Shown here one piece after another: positions 1 through 7,400 of a DNA stretch of 9,053 nucleotides; positions within the stretch are counted from its first letter, which is position 1; each line of letters starts with the position of its first letter. Source of the DNA: an uncultured Prevotella sp. (lineage in GTDB: Bacteria > Bacteroidota > Bacteroidia > Bacteroidales > Bacteroidaceae); assembly GCA_900765465.1 (NCBI GenBank), contig CAAFRM010000125.1:1-9053 (forward strand). The letters run 5' to 3'. A program made the translations under genes and the position numbers. The notes beneath the pieces are model-generated. The model made no database searches, was not told the DNA's origin, and saw only the letters and a list, made by a program, of their open reading frames with translations.

Positions 1-40
1 CCTTGATTTCAGGCTCTCTTCCTATAATCTCTTGTGCCAT
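1..40 (-). CDS. 5' end of an AAA-type ATPase gene (partial)
   Basis: Read on the minus strand from an ATG at 40, the frame gives MAQEIIGREPEIK and leaves the window at base 1. The pattern 'IIGRExEI' right after the start is how many Bacteroidota ATP-binding proteins of the archaeal-ATPase/DUF234-like group begin, just before their 'YGRRRVGKT' Walker A; that motif would lie outside the window. The assignment therefore rests on 13 residues plus a good promoter match directly upstream. The gene is divergent from the ATPase at 318 and belongs to a different ATPase type. Family assignment is from memory of such N termini; the function is not known. Confidence 0.55.
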   Translation of the reverse strand, partial: MAQEIIGREPEIK

Positions 41-61
41 AATGATGTCGTTATTTTGCTG

Positions 62-92
62 CAAAGATACTAAAAATATCGTTTCGCGCAAA
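62..92 (-). promoter_or_regulatory. Bacteroidota-type promoter for the minus-strand ATPase gene
   Basis: On the minus strand, TATCTTTG (62-69, followed by C) matches the -7 consensus TAnnTTTG. A TTTG (89-92) lies 19 bp upstream, in the usual -33 position. Transcription would start near 55, giving a leader of about 15 nt before the ATG at 40. Called by motif match only. Confidence 0.5.
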
Positions 93-117
93 ATAATGAT
101 AGGGAGGATAGTATTTA

Positions 118-162
118 TTAGTCGTGGAAATGTGCGAAAAAACAATGGATTTCCACGACTAA
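118..162. repeat. 14-bp perfect inverted repeat with 17-nt loop
   Basis: TTAGTCGTGGAAAT (118-131) and its exact reverse complement ATTTCCACGACTAA (149-162) flank a 17-nt A-rich loop. It sits between two divergent promoters, so it cannot terminate either flanking gene. No T-tract follows directly on either strand, though the bases after the right arm are T-rich. It could be a REP-like palindromic element, a regulator site or an antisense terminator; the sequence does not decide. Confidence 0.75.
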
Positions 163-190
163 GAATTTTATGTTGTTTTTTCTTAAAATG

Positions 191-222
191 TTTGTTTGGC
201 TCAATTAAAATGTGTACTTTTG
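191..222 (+). promoter_or_regulatory. Promoter of the AAA_14/DUF4143 ATPase gene
   Basis: TACTTTTG (215-222) fits the -7 motif TAnnTTTG, and TTTG (191-194) lies 20 bp upstream in the -33 position. The predicted start is near 228, inside the first of the three palindromes, so a protein bound there would compete directly with RNA polymerase. The leader would be about 90 nt and would carry the second and third palindromes. Motif match only. Confidence 0.5.
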
Positions 223-303
223 TCCAATCGATTGGATAAAATGAGTGTAAAACCATCCAATCGATTGGATAAAAATAAAGTAAAACCATCCATTTGATTG
301 GAT
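222..303. repeat. Three tandem palindromes at exact 33-bp period, probable operator array
   Basis: The 16-bp palindrome ATCCAATCGATTGGAT is perfect at 255-270. At 222-237 the outer base differs (G for A), leaving a perfect 14-bp core. At 288-303 it is imperfect (ATCCATTTGATTGGAT). The starts are exactly 33 bp apart. The linkers are related too: each palindrome is followed by AAAA, and copies 1 and 2 end in GTAAAACC, so the unit is a 33-bp repeat and not just a motif. The array begins on the last base of the -7 box and ends 14 bp before the start codon at 318. A 33-bp step is about three helical turns, which would put bound proteins on roughly one DNA face. A role as operator is inferred. Confidence 0.85.
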
Positions 304-304
304 A

Positions 305-312
305 AAAGGCGG
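305..312 (+). promoter_or_regulatory. Shine-Dalgarno-like site
   Basis: AAAGGCGG lies 5 nt before the ATG at 318, just one base after the third palindrome. It supports this ATG as the start. Bacteroidota genes usually lack such a site, and none is obvious before the DUF2264 or GH51 genes here. A protein on the third palindrome or a structure in the leader could affect access to it. Confidence 0.4.
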
Positions 313-317
313 TAAAT

Positions 318-1577
318 ATGGATAAATTACTATTGGAAAGAATCATGCTCGACAACCAGAAAGAGGTGGAAGCTCAGCAGGTTATAGCCAGAAATATTTC
401 TTTCGAAGGTTTTGACCGATATGTTCTTGTAGGTATCCGAAGAGCAGGTAAATCTTATTTGCTCTATCAGCAGATGCAAAAACTTCTGAGCGAGGGGCAT
501 GGTTGGGACGAGATGCTTTATCTAAATTTTGAGGATGAGCGTTTAGAGGGATTCTCTACCCAGGATTTTAATCTCATATTGGAAGCTCATTTTGAGATGT
601 ACAACAAACGTCCTATGCTTTTCTTGGATGAGATTCAGAATATTCCTTCTTGGGAGAAGTTTGCTCGCAGATTGGCTGATAGCAAATACAAGGTTTTCAT
701 TACGGGAAGCAATGCCAAGATGCTCAGTTCTGATATTCAGACAACTTTGGGTGGTCGGTATCTTCCTGTTAATGTATATCCTTACAGCTTTGAGGAGTTC
801 TTGGATGTTTGTCAAGTTCCTCATAACAAGTTGAGTCTGATTTCCACAGAGGGCAAGGCGAGGATGATGAATCGTCTGAATGACTATTTCCATCATGGTG
901 GCTTCCCTGAGTGTGCTTTGATGAAAGTCAAGCGTGACTATCTGCTCAGTGTTTATCAAAAGATATATCTAAACGATGTTGTTGCAAGAAATAGCATCAC
1001 GAATATCTTTGGTCTAAAGGTGATGATCAAGAAGATAGCAGAGAGTGTTAAGCAGCCTATTTCGTTTAGCAGGATAGCCAATATCGTATCAAGTACAGGT
1101 ACCAAGCTTAGTACCACATCAGCGGTGAAATATATGGAATATATGGAGTCATCTTGGCTTATCACTAAGGTAACCAATATGGCAGCAAAGTTGGCTGATA
1201 AGGAGAGCAATGCCAAGTTTTATTTTACTGATAATGGCATCTTGGATTTGTTTTTGATGGATGCAGATACGTCACTTTTGGAAAATCTTGTGGCTTTCAG
1301 CTTGATACGTAGATATGGCAGGGAAGATGCTGTGTTCTTTTATAATAAAGGTATAGAGGTTGACTTTTATATTCCTGAAGAAGAACTTGCCATTCAGGTC
1401 TCCTATTCCGTCAAAGATGAAGATACTCGAAAGAGAGAAGTGAAAGCATTGCTGGCTATAGAAAATGTGCTAGCATGTAGGCGTCGCTTGATAATTACTT
1501 ATGATGAGGAAGATGCTTGGCAACTCTCTGCTGAGGGTATAGAGGTTATTCCTGTATGGAAATGGTTATTGAAATGA
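318..1577 (+). CDS. AAA_14-type ATPase with C-terminal DUF4143 domain
   Basis: A cytoplasmic ATP-binding protein of 419 aa, the normal size for this family and with no signal peptide. The N-terminal half shows a Walker A motif GIRRAGKS (residues 39-46), a Walker B LFLDE (101-105), a sensor-1-like TGSNA (129-133) and the conserved LGGRY (144-148) with a possible arginine finger. The C-terminal half (about 205-370) fits DUF4143, ending in a restriction-endonuclease-like region with GIEVDF (345-350) and IQVSYS (359-364). Where related proteins may carry a catalytic lysine ('QVK'), this one has Ser362, so nuclease activity is doubtful. These proteins occur in many copies in Bacteroidota genomes, and their job is unknown. 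Codon use (many ATA, AGA, TTT) differs from the hydrolase genes to the right, which prefer ATC, CGT and TTC. That fits an acquired or weakly expressed gene. Expression is probably controlled by the palindrome array upstream. Confidence 0.93.
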   Translation: MDKLLLERIMLDNQKEVEAQQVIARNISFEGFDRYVLVGIRRAGKSYLLYQQMQKLLSEGHGWDEMLYLNFEDERLEGFSTQDFNLILEAHFEMYNKRPMLFLDEIQNIPSWEKFARRLADSKYKVFITGSNAKMLSSDIQTTLGGRYLPVNVYPYSFEEFLDVCQVPHNKLSLISTEGKARMMNRLNDYFHHGGFPECALMKVKRDYLLSVYQKIYLNDVVARNSITNIFGLKVMIKKIAESVKQPISFSRIANIVSSTGTKLSTTSAVKYMEYMESSWLITKVTNMAAKLADKESNAKFYFTDNGILDLFLMDADTSLLENLVAFSLIRRYGREDAVFFYNKGIEVDFYIPEEELAIQVSYSVKDEDTRKREVKALLAIENVLACRRRLIITYDEEDAWQLSAEGIEVIPVWKWLLK

Positions 1578-1578
1578 G

Positions 1579-1707
1579 TTGTTGTTCCATGGCGCCGACT
1601 ATGTATTCATGGCAGACATGTGGAATCCGAAGCATTTAAGTGACAGTCGTCATCTCTGGATACCTATTTCCTGGGAAAATGGTATGCCAGTGTTGAAAAA
1701 ACAATAA
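1579..1707 (+). pseudogene. C-terminal remnant of a GH43-family glycoside hydrolase
   Basis: In the frame starting at 1579, about 42 codons read LLFHGADYVFMADMWNP, then DSRHLWIPI and WENGMPVLKKQ, ending in TAA at 1705-1707. This resembles the usual end of many Bacteroidota GH43 enzymes, of the form 'Y(I/V)xMADRW.....DSRYVWLPI.F..GKPVIKW'. The frame differs from that of the ATPase, is closed by TGA at 1570-1572 and has no ATG before 1609, so only the tail of the gene survives. It begins within a few bases of the ATPase stop codon. GH43 enzymes include arabinanases, arabinofuranosidases, xylosidases and exo-galactanases. That suits the locus to the right, but the exact activity cannot be told from a tail. 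Recognised by pattern from memory. Confidence 0.7.
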
Positions 1708-1720
1708 AAAATAAGGTCGC

Positions 1721-1754
1721 TTTGCTCGTTTCTAACTATTTTTGATTATATTTG
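1721..1754 (+). promoter_or_regulatory. Promoter of the DUF2264-GH105-GH2 operon
   Basis: TATATTTG (1747-1754, followed by C) is an exact TAnnTTTG -7 match. TTTG (1721-1724) lies 22 bp upstream, slightly longer than the usual 19-21 bp. The decamer ATATTTGCAA occurs twice, at 1748-1757 and 1759-1768, so a second, weaker -7-like copy lies 11 bp downstream. The predicted start near 1761 would give a leader of about 115 nt before the ATG at 1877. Confidence 0.5.
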
Positions 1755-1789
1755 CAAAATATTTGCAAGAATATCCATCGACTATCGGT

Positions 1790-1825
1790 ATATTTATGCC
1801 ATCTCATCATGGACATATTTATGCC
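1790..1825 (+). repeat. Direct repeat ATATTTATGCC in the operon leader
   Basis: ATATTTATGCC occurs at 1790-1800 and again, identical, at 1815-1825, a step of 25 bp. Both copies lie downstream of the predicted transcription start and upstream of the DUF2264 gene. This could be a paired regulator site or chance in AT-rich DNA. Confidence 0.4.
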
Positions 1826-1876
1826 TTCAGATAAAATAAGAACAAACAAAAGTACAATAAACAACTACAACTATCT

Positions 1877-3148
1877 ATGAATTATATATATAGAACGATC
1901 ATAATGGTAGTCTTGGCGGTAGTCCCATTCATGGGGGCAGATGCCAAGAAGAAAGTGGCGCAGCAGAGCGACCGCCAATATTGGTGCTCGCTTGCCTATA
2001 AGATGGCGCAGCCTGTGCTTGAAAACATGGCTAAGGGCGAGTTGCAGAAGAACATGCAGACTGAGTTCAGTCCTAGCTTCGACAATCGCAACAAGAAGGT
2101 GCTCTATATGGAGTGCTTCGGCAGACTGATGGCAGGTGTGGCTCCATGGCTCACCCTTCCGGATGATGCCACAGTCGAAGGCAAGCAGCGCAAGCAGCTG
2201 CGTGAGTGGGCCTTGGCTTCCTACAAAAATGCCGTTGACCCTCAGAATCCAGACTATCTCTGCTGGGGTATCGGCGGTCAGAACCTGGTAGATGCAGCCT
2301 ACATCGCCGAGAGCTTCCTCCGTGCTTACGATACACTCTGGATGCCTTTGGATGAGGTGACCAAGCAGCGATACCTGAAGGAGTTTGCCAAACTCCGCCA
2401 CATCGACCCTCCTTATACCAACTGGCTGCTCTTCTCTTCAACCATCGAGAGCTTCATGGCAAAGGCGGGTGGCGATTTTGATGAATATCGCGTTAACTCA
2501 GCCTGCCGCAAGGTAGAGGAGTGGTATGTAGGTGATGGCTGGTATGCTGATGGTCCTTCGTTCGCATTCGATTACTACAGCAGCTATGTGTTCCATCCGA
2601 TGTATCTGGAAACACTGCAGGCTATGGTAGATGCCAAGGTAAATTCCCGCCTCGACTATCAGAAGTATTATGATAGAGAGTTGAAGCGCTGCCAGAAGTA
2701 CAGCATCATTCTCGAAAGATTCATCTCTCCGGAGGGTACCTTCCCTGTATTCGGAAGAAGTATTCCTTACCGTATGGCAACCATGCAGCCTCTTGCCTTG
2801 ATGGCTTGGTATCAGAAGTTGCCTAAGGATTTGAGCAATGGTCAGGTGCGTGCAGCGTTGACCAAGGTGCTCCATCGCATGTTCGACCAGGAGAACAACT
2901 TCAATGAGAAGGGGTATCTCTCTATCGGTTTCTGCGGAAACAGCCAGAAGAACGTAGCCGACTGGTATACCAACAACGGTTCGCTCTATATGACCACGCT
3001 TGCCTTCATGCCTCTCGGCCTGCCTGCCGATCATCCATTCTGGACAGATGCAGCACAGCCTTGGACTCAGGTGAAGGCATGGAACAATCAGCAGTTCCCT
3101 AAGGATCACCAGTGGAAGGACGAGATTGTTACCAAGGACAAGTGGTAA
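1877..3148 (+). CDS. Exported DUF2264 protein, putative glycan-acting enzyme
   Basis: The 423-aa product starts with a signal peptide (hydrophobic core about 8-20, likely cleavage after ADA at 23), so it should act in the periplasm or at the surface. The rest reads as one DUF2264 domain: FGRLMAGVAPWLTLP (81-95), EGKQRKQLREWA (101-112), PPYTNWLLFS (178-187), the highly conserved aromatic and acidic block WYVGDGWYADGPSFAFDYY (216-234), FPVFGRSIPYR (289-299) and a C-terminal GFCGNSQKNVADWYTNNGSLY (351-371). The fold expected for this family is an alpha/alpha barrel. The characterised relatives I associate with it, from memory and unchecked, are GH154 exo-beta-glucuronidases from arabinogalactan loci; catalytic residues cannot be assigned here. 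It is the first gene of a likely operon, 43 bp before a GH105 gene. A role in removing a uronic acid or related terminal sugar is inferred from that company. Family call is firm, activity is not. Confidence 0.88.
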   Translation: MNYIYRTIIMVVLAVVPFMGADAKKKVAQQSDRQYWCSLAYKMAQPVLENMAKGELQKNMQTEFSPSFDNRNKKVLYMECFGRLMAGVAPWLTLPDDATVEGKQRKQLREWALASYKNAVDPQNPDYLCWGIGGQNLVDAAYIAESFLRAYDTLWMPLDEVTKQRYLKEFAKLRHIDPPYTNWLLFSSTIESFMAKAGGDFDEYRVNSACRKVEEWYVGDGWYADGPSFAFDYYSSYVFHPMYLETLQAMVDAKVNSRLDYQKYYDRELKRCQKYSIILERFISPEGTFPVFGRSIPYRMATMQPLALMAWYQKLPKDLSNGQVRAALTKVLHRMFDQENNFNEKGYLSIGFCGNSQKNVADWYTNNGSLYMTTLAFMPLGLPADHPFWTDAAQPWTQVKAWNNQQFPKDHQWKDEIVTKDKW

Positions 3149-3156
3149 TTTTTTTA

Positions 3157-3184
3157 GTTAAGAGTTTATTGTTAAGAGTTTATA
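3157..3184 (+). repeat. Tandem 14-bp duplication between DUF2264 and GH105 genes
   Basis: GTTAAGAGTTTATT (3157-3170) is followed directly by GTTAAGAGTTTATA (3171-3184), differing only in the last base. It fills most of the 43-bp gap and ends 7 bp before the GH105 start codon. There is no hairpin or promoter match in the gap, so the two genes are probably cotranscribed. It may be simple slippage or may tune translation of the second gene. Confidence 0.75.
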
Positions 3185-3191
3185 GGTTATC

Positions 3192-4397
3192 ATGCGCAAG
3201 ATATTGATGATGTTGGCAGCTGCAGCCCTGGCTTTGCCTCTGAGTGCAGCGCAGCCAGCCAAGAAGACCGCCAAGGTCAAGAAACAGAATAAGAAGGAAG
3301 TGAAGGCTTCCAAAAAGTGGGACCACGATCAGGTGGTGGCACTCATCACAAAGGTGAATAACTACTGGCAGGCTAACAACAAACCTGAGGTGCGTGCCTT
3401 CTGGGACAATGCCGCTTATCATACCGGCAACATGGAGGTATATAAGATGCTGAAGGATCAGAAGATGCTCGACTACTCCATCCGTTGGGCAGAACACAAC
3501 GACTGGAGTGGTGCCACAGAGGCTAACCCAGCCAAGTGGAAGTACAAACCATACGGCGAGGGCAAGCAGCACGTGCTCTTCGGCGACTGGCAGATCTGCT
3601 TCCAGACTTACATCGACCTCTATAACATCGAGGCAGCCAAGGGCAATGCCGCTGCATCAGAATACATGGTGAAGCGTGCCAAGGAGGTGATGCACTACGA
3701 GGCTTACTCTCAGCCAACAGACTACTGGTGGTGGAGCGATGCCCTCTACATGGTGATGCCAGTGATGACCAAGATGTATAAGCTGACTGGTGATACCAAG
3801 TATCTCGACAAGCTTTACGATAACCTCCTCACCACCGACGAGATTATGCTCGACAAGGAGACCAATCTCTACTTCCGTGATGGCAAGTACGTTTATCCAA
3901 AGCACAAGAGTGCCAATGGAAAGAAAGACTTCTGGGCACGTGGTGATGGCTGGGTTCTCGCAGGCTTGGCAAAGGTGCTGCAGGATATGCCGAAAGACTA
4001 CAAGCACTATCAGTTCTTTGTAGATAAGTTCCAGAAGTTGGCGAAGGCTGTGGCTGAGATTCAGCAGCCTGAGGGCTACTGGACCCGTTCGATGATGGAT
4101 CCTGAACATGCACCAGGACCGGAGACCAGCGGTACAGCCTTCTTCACCTACGGTATGCTTTGGGGCGTCAACAATGGTTATCTCAACAAGAAAGAATATA
4201 AAAAGGTGATAGACCGAGCATGGACTTACCTGACAGAGACAGCCGTTCAGGCAGATGGCAAGGTGGGCTATGTGCAGCCTATCGGCGAGCGAGCTATCCC
4301 AGGACAGACCGTGGATGCCAACTCACAGGCAAACTTCGGTGTGGGAGCCATGCTTCTCACCGCATGTGAATATGACAAATATTTAAATTCAAAATAA
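3192..4397 (+). CDS. GH105 unsaturated rhamnogalacturonyl/glucuronyl hydrolase
   Basis: Enzymes of this family hydrolyse the 4,5-unsaturated uronic acid that polysaccharide lyases leave at the non-reducing end of oligosaccharides, releasing it for catabolism. The 401-aa protein has a signal peptide (about 1-20, ending LPLSAA), then a lysine-rich stretch (24-42, 10 Lys in 19 residues), then a GH88/105 alpha6/alpha6 barrel of normal length. Recognisable blocks are VLFGDWQ (128-134), DYWWWSDALYMVMP (177-190) with the expected catalytic aspartate D183, FWARGDGWVLAGLA (247-260), GYWTRSMMDP (295-304) and PETSGTAFFTYGMLWGVNNG (310-329). The start at 3192 gives a clean signal peptide. It lies 6 bp before the GH2 gene, clearly one operon. 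Its presence implies that a lyase for rhamnogalacturonan or glucuronate-capped arabinogalactan acts upstream in the pathway; no lyase is in the window. The choice between galacturonyl and glucuronyl substrates cannot be made from sequence alone. Confidence 0.93.
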   Translation: MRKILMMLAAAALALPLSAAQPAKKTAKVKKQNKKEVKASKKWDHDQVVALITKVNNYWQANNKPEVRAFWDNAAYHTGNMEVYKMLKDQKMLDYSIRWAEHNDWSGATEANPAKWKYKPYGEGKQHVLFGDWQICFQTYIDLYNIEAAKGNAAASEYMVKRAKEVMHYEAYSQPTDYWWWSDALYMVMPVMTKMYKLTGDTKYLDKLYDNLLTTDEIMLDKETNLYFRDGKYVYPKHKSANGKKDFWARGDGWVLAGLAKVLQDMPKDYKHYQFFVDKFQKLAKAVAEIQQPEGYWTRSMMDPEHAPGPETSGTAFFTYGMLWGVNNGYLNKKEYKKVIDRAWTYLTETAVQADGKVGYVQPIGERAIPGQTVDANSQANFGVGAMLLTACEYDKYLNSK

Positions 4398-4403
4398 AGA
4401 GAA

Positions 4404-7400
4404 ATGAATAAAAGACTGTTCGTTACATTAAGTATGGCAGGCTTGGCAATGGTGGCTTTTGGTGCTAAGAAACCGAAGGCCGCCATTAAGCCGTTAAATA
4501 AGACGGTAGCCATCCAGCAGCCTACTTTCACAGAGTGGCACGACCTTCAAGTGAATGAAATCAATCGTTTGCCTTTGCACACCTTGCATTTCGCTTACGA
4601 TCCTAATGATTTCCCTGGAACGGGTGCCGAGTATCTTGACAAGAAGCAGAGTATGAACTACATGTCGCTCGACGGCACATGGAAGTTCAACTGGGTAGCC
4701 AACGCTGATCAGCGTCCTACCGACTTCTACAAGACAGACCTTGACGATTCAAAGTGGAAGAACATCCAAATGCCAGGCAACTGGGAGATGCTGGGCTATG
4801 GTCAGCCTGAGTATGTGAACGTGGGCTTCGCTTGGCGTGGTCACTTCAACCAGCAGCCACCTGCTGTTCCTACCAAGGACAACCACGTAGGTTCCTATCG
4901 TCGTGAAATCAATATCCCAGCCAACTGGGATGGAAAGCGCGTCATCGCTCACTTCGGTAGTGTAACTTCCAATATCTATCTTTATGTAAACGGACAGTTT
5001 GCCGGTTATGCTGAGGATAGCAAGGTAGCCGCAGAGTTTGATATCACTCCATTCCTGAAGAAGGGCAAGAACCTCATCGCCTTCCAGTCTTTCCGCTGGT
5101 GCGATGGTTCCTGGTGTGAGGATCAGGACTTCTGGCGACTGAGCGGTCCGGCTCGTGAGAATTATCTCTATGCCCGCTCTAAGGAACATCGTCTGCTTGA
5201 TGTCCGTGTGGAGACTGAGTTGAAGAACAACTATAAGGATGGTGCACTCAACATCACAGCGAAGTTGCAGGGTAATACCTTGGCTTACTTCGGTCTTTAC
5301 GACCCTGATGGCAAGGAGGTTATTGTAACCGGTACCGATAACGTAAGAAATGGTGTGGCTAAGTATCAGCTCCGTGTGAAGAACGTTCGTAAGTGGAGTG
5401 CTGAGACTCCTAACCTCTATACCCTGGTTGTATCTCCTATCCAGAATGGTGGCATGTATTCACCTTACGAGATTATCCAGGTAAAGGTGGGCTTCCGCAA
5501 GGTGGAAATCAAGAACAAGCAGCTTTTGGTAAACGGTCAGCCTGTTCTCTTGAAGGGTGCCAACCGTCATGAGATTGACCCTGATGCCGGTTACAACGTA
5601 AGCGAGAAGCGCATGATTCAGGACATCATGATGATGAAGCGCCTGAACATCAATGCCGTTCGTACCTGCCATTATCCTGATGATCCACGCTGGTACGACC
5701 TCTGCGATAAGTATGGTCTCTATGTGGTTGCTGAGGCTAACCAGGAGAGCCATGGTTTCCAGTATGGCGACGATGCTGCTGCCAAGAAGCCTGAGTTTGC
5801 CAAGCAGATTATGGAGCGCAACCAGCACAATGTGTCTATGTTCTACAACCATCCATCTATCATCACATGGAGCATGGGTAACGAGACCGTGATGGGCGAC
5901 AACTTCCTCAAGGTTTACAAGTGGATCAAGGAGCAGGATAAGACCCGTCCTGTTCAGTATGAGCAGGCTCACCGTGGTGAGGGTACAGATATCTTCTGCC
6001 CTATGTATTATCCTGTAAGTGCTTGCGAGAAGTATGCCAAGGATCCTAACAGTCCGATGCCGCTCATCCAGTGTGAGTACAACCACACCATGGGTAACTC
6101 TGGCGGTAACCTGAGCGATTACTGGAATCTGATTCGCAAGTATCCTATCCTCCAGGGTGGTTTCGACTGGGATTTCGTTGACCAGGCATTGCACCGCAAG
6201 ATTGTGAAGCCAATGAGCATCCTGCCTTACAAGATGAACAACGAGGAACTCCGCAAGATTGAGTATACTTACGGTGGTGACTACAATAAGTATGATCCTA
6301 GCGACAATAACTTCAACTGTAACGGTATCATCGGTCCAGACCGTCAGCTGAACCCTCATGCTTATGAGGTGGCTTATCAGTATCAGAATATCTGGGCAAA
6401 GATGGTAAGTGCTGAAACCGGACAGGTGAATGTATATAATGAGAACTTCTTCCGTGATTTGAGCAACTATGCCTTGGCATGGAGCCTGGAAGAGGATGGC
6501 GTAGAGACTCAGAATGGTACCATCGCCGACCTCGATGTTCCTGCACAGCAGACCAGAACCTTCACCATCCCTTACGATAGAAGTAAGATTACCGGTAAGG
6601 AGGTATTCCTCAACATCGATTTCCGATTGAAGAATGCTGAGCCGCTGTTGACAGCCGGTCAGGTGGTAGCTTATGCACAGTTGCCAGTGGTTACCAAGCA
6701 GGCTTGCGAGGGTGACTGCAGCAAGTTGCTGGCTGAGGGTCATGGCAAGAAGAAGATGAAGCTTGCTGCCAAGAAGGACAACGTGATAGCTGTTACCACT
6801 CCAAACCTCACCTTCAAGCTCGACCGTACTACCGGTCTTATCTCTGAGTATGCTTACAACGGCAAGTCAATGCTCGGTGAGGGCGGTACCCTGAAGCCAA
6901 ACTTCTGGCGTGCTCCTACTGATAACGATATGGGTGCCAACCTGCAGAAGAAGTTCAAGGTATGGAAGAACCCTCAGATGAACCTGAAGAATATCGACGT
7001 GAAGAAGGATAAGAAGGCCAACACCGTAACCATCGTCACATCATTCGATATGCCAGAGGTTCAGGGACAGATGGACATCACTTACCTTGTATTTGCCAAT
7101 ACAGGTGCTGTGAAGGTAACAGAAGACTTCAAGGCAACAGAAGGTGCCAAGGTGAGCGATATGTTCCGCTTCGGTATGCTGCTGCAGATGCCATACAGCA
7201 TGGAAAAGAGCACCTACTATGGTCGTGGTCCTATTGAGAACTACTCCGACCGCAAGGACTGCATGCGCATCGCCATCTACAATGATGATGCCGACAACCA
7301 GTACTTCCCTTACATCCGTCCACAGGAGAGTGGAACCAAGAGCGACATCCGCTGGTGGAAGCAGACCGATGCCACAGGCTTGGGCTTGCAGGTAAAGAGC

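Noticed and set aside
3..239. Open plus-strand frame of 78 codons starting with TTG
   Set aside because: It is antisense to the minus-strand ATPase start and runs through two promoter matches and the inverted repeat; the composition is not protein-like.
222..320. Possible short CRISPR-like array
   Set aside because: The 33-bp units are contiguous and related along their whole length, with no unique spacers; each is centred on a palindrome before a start codon, which fits an operator array.
1708..1745. Terminator after the ATPase gene or GH43 remnant
   Set aside because: The A-rich stretch around 1696-1713 and the following T-rich bases do not form a convincing GC stem with a T-tract.
5460..6743. 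Long minus-strand open frame of 427 codons
   Set aside because: It lies wholly inside the GH2 gene, whose catalytic motifs are clear; the open antisense frame results from that gene's biased codon use. The same applies to the other minus-strand frames over the hydrolases.
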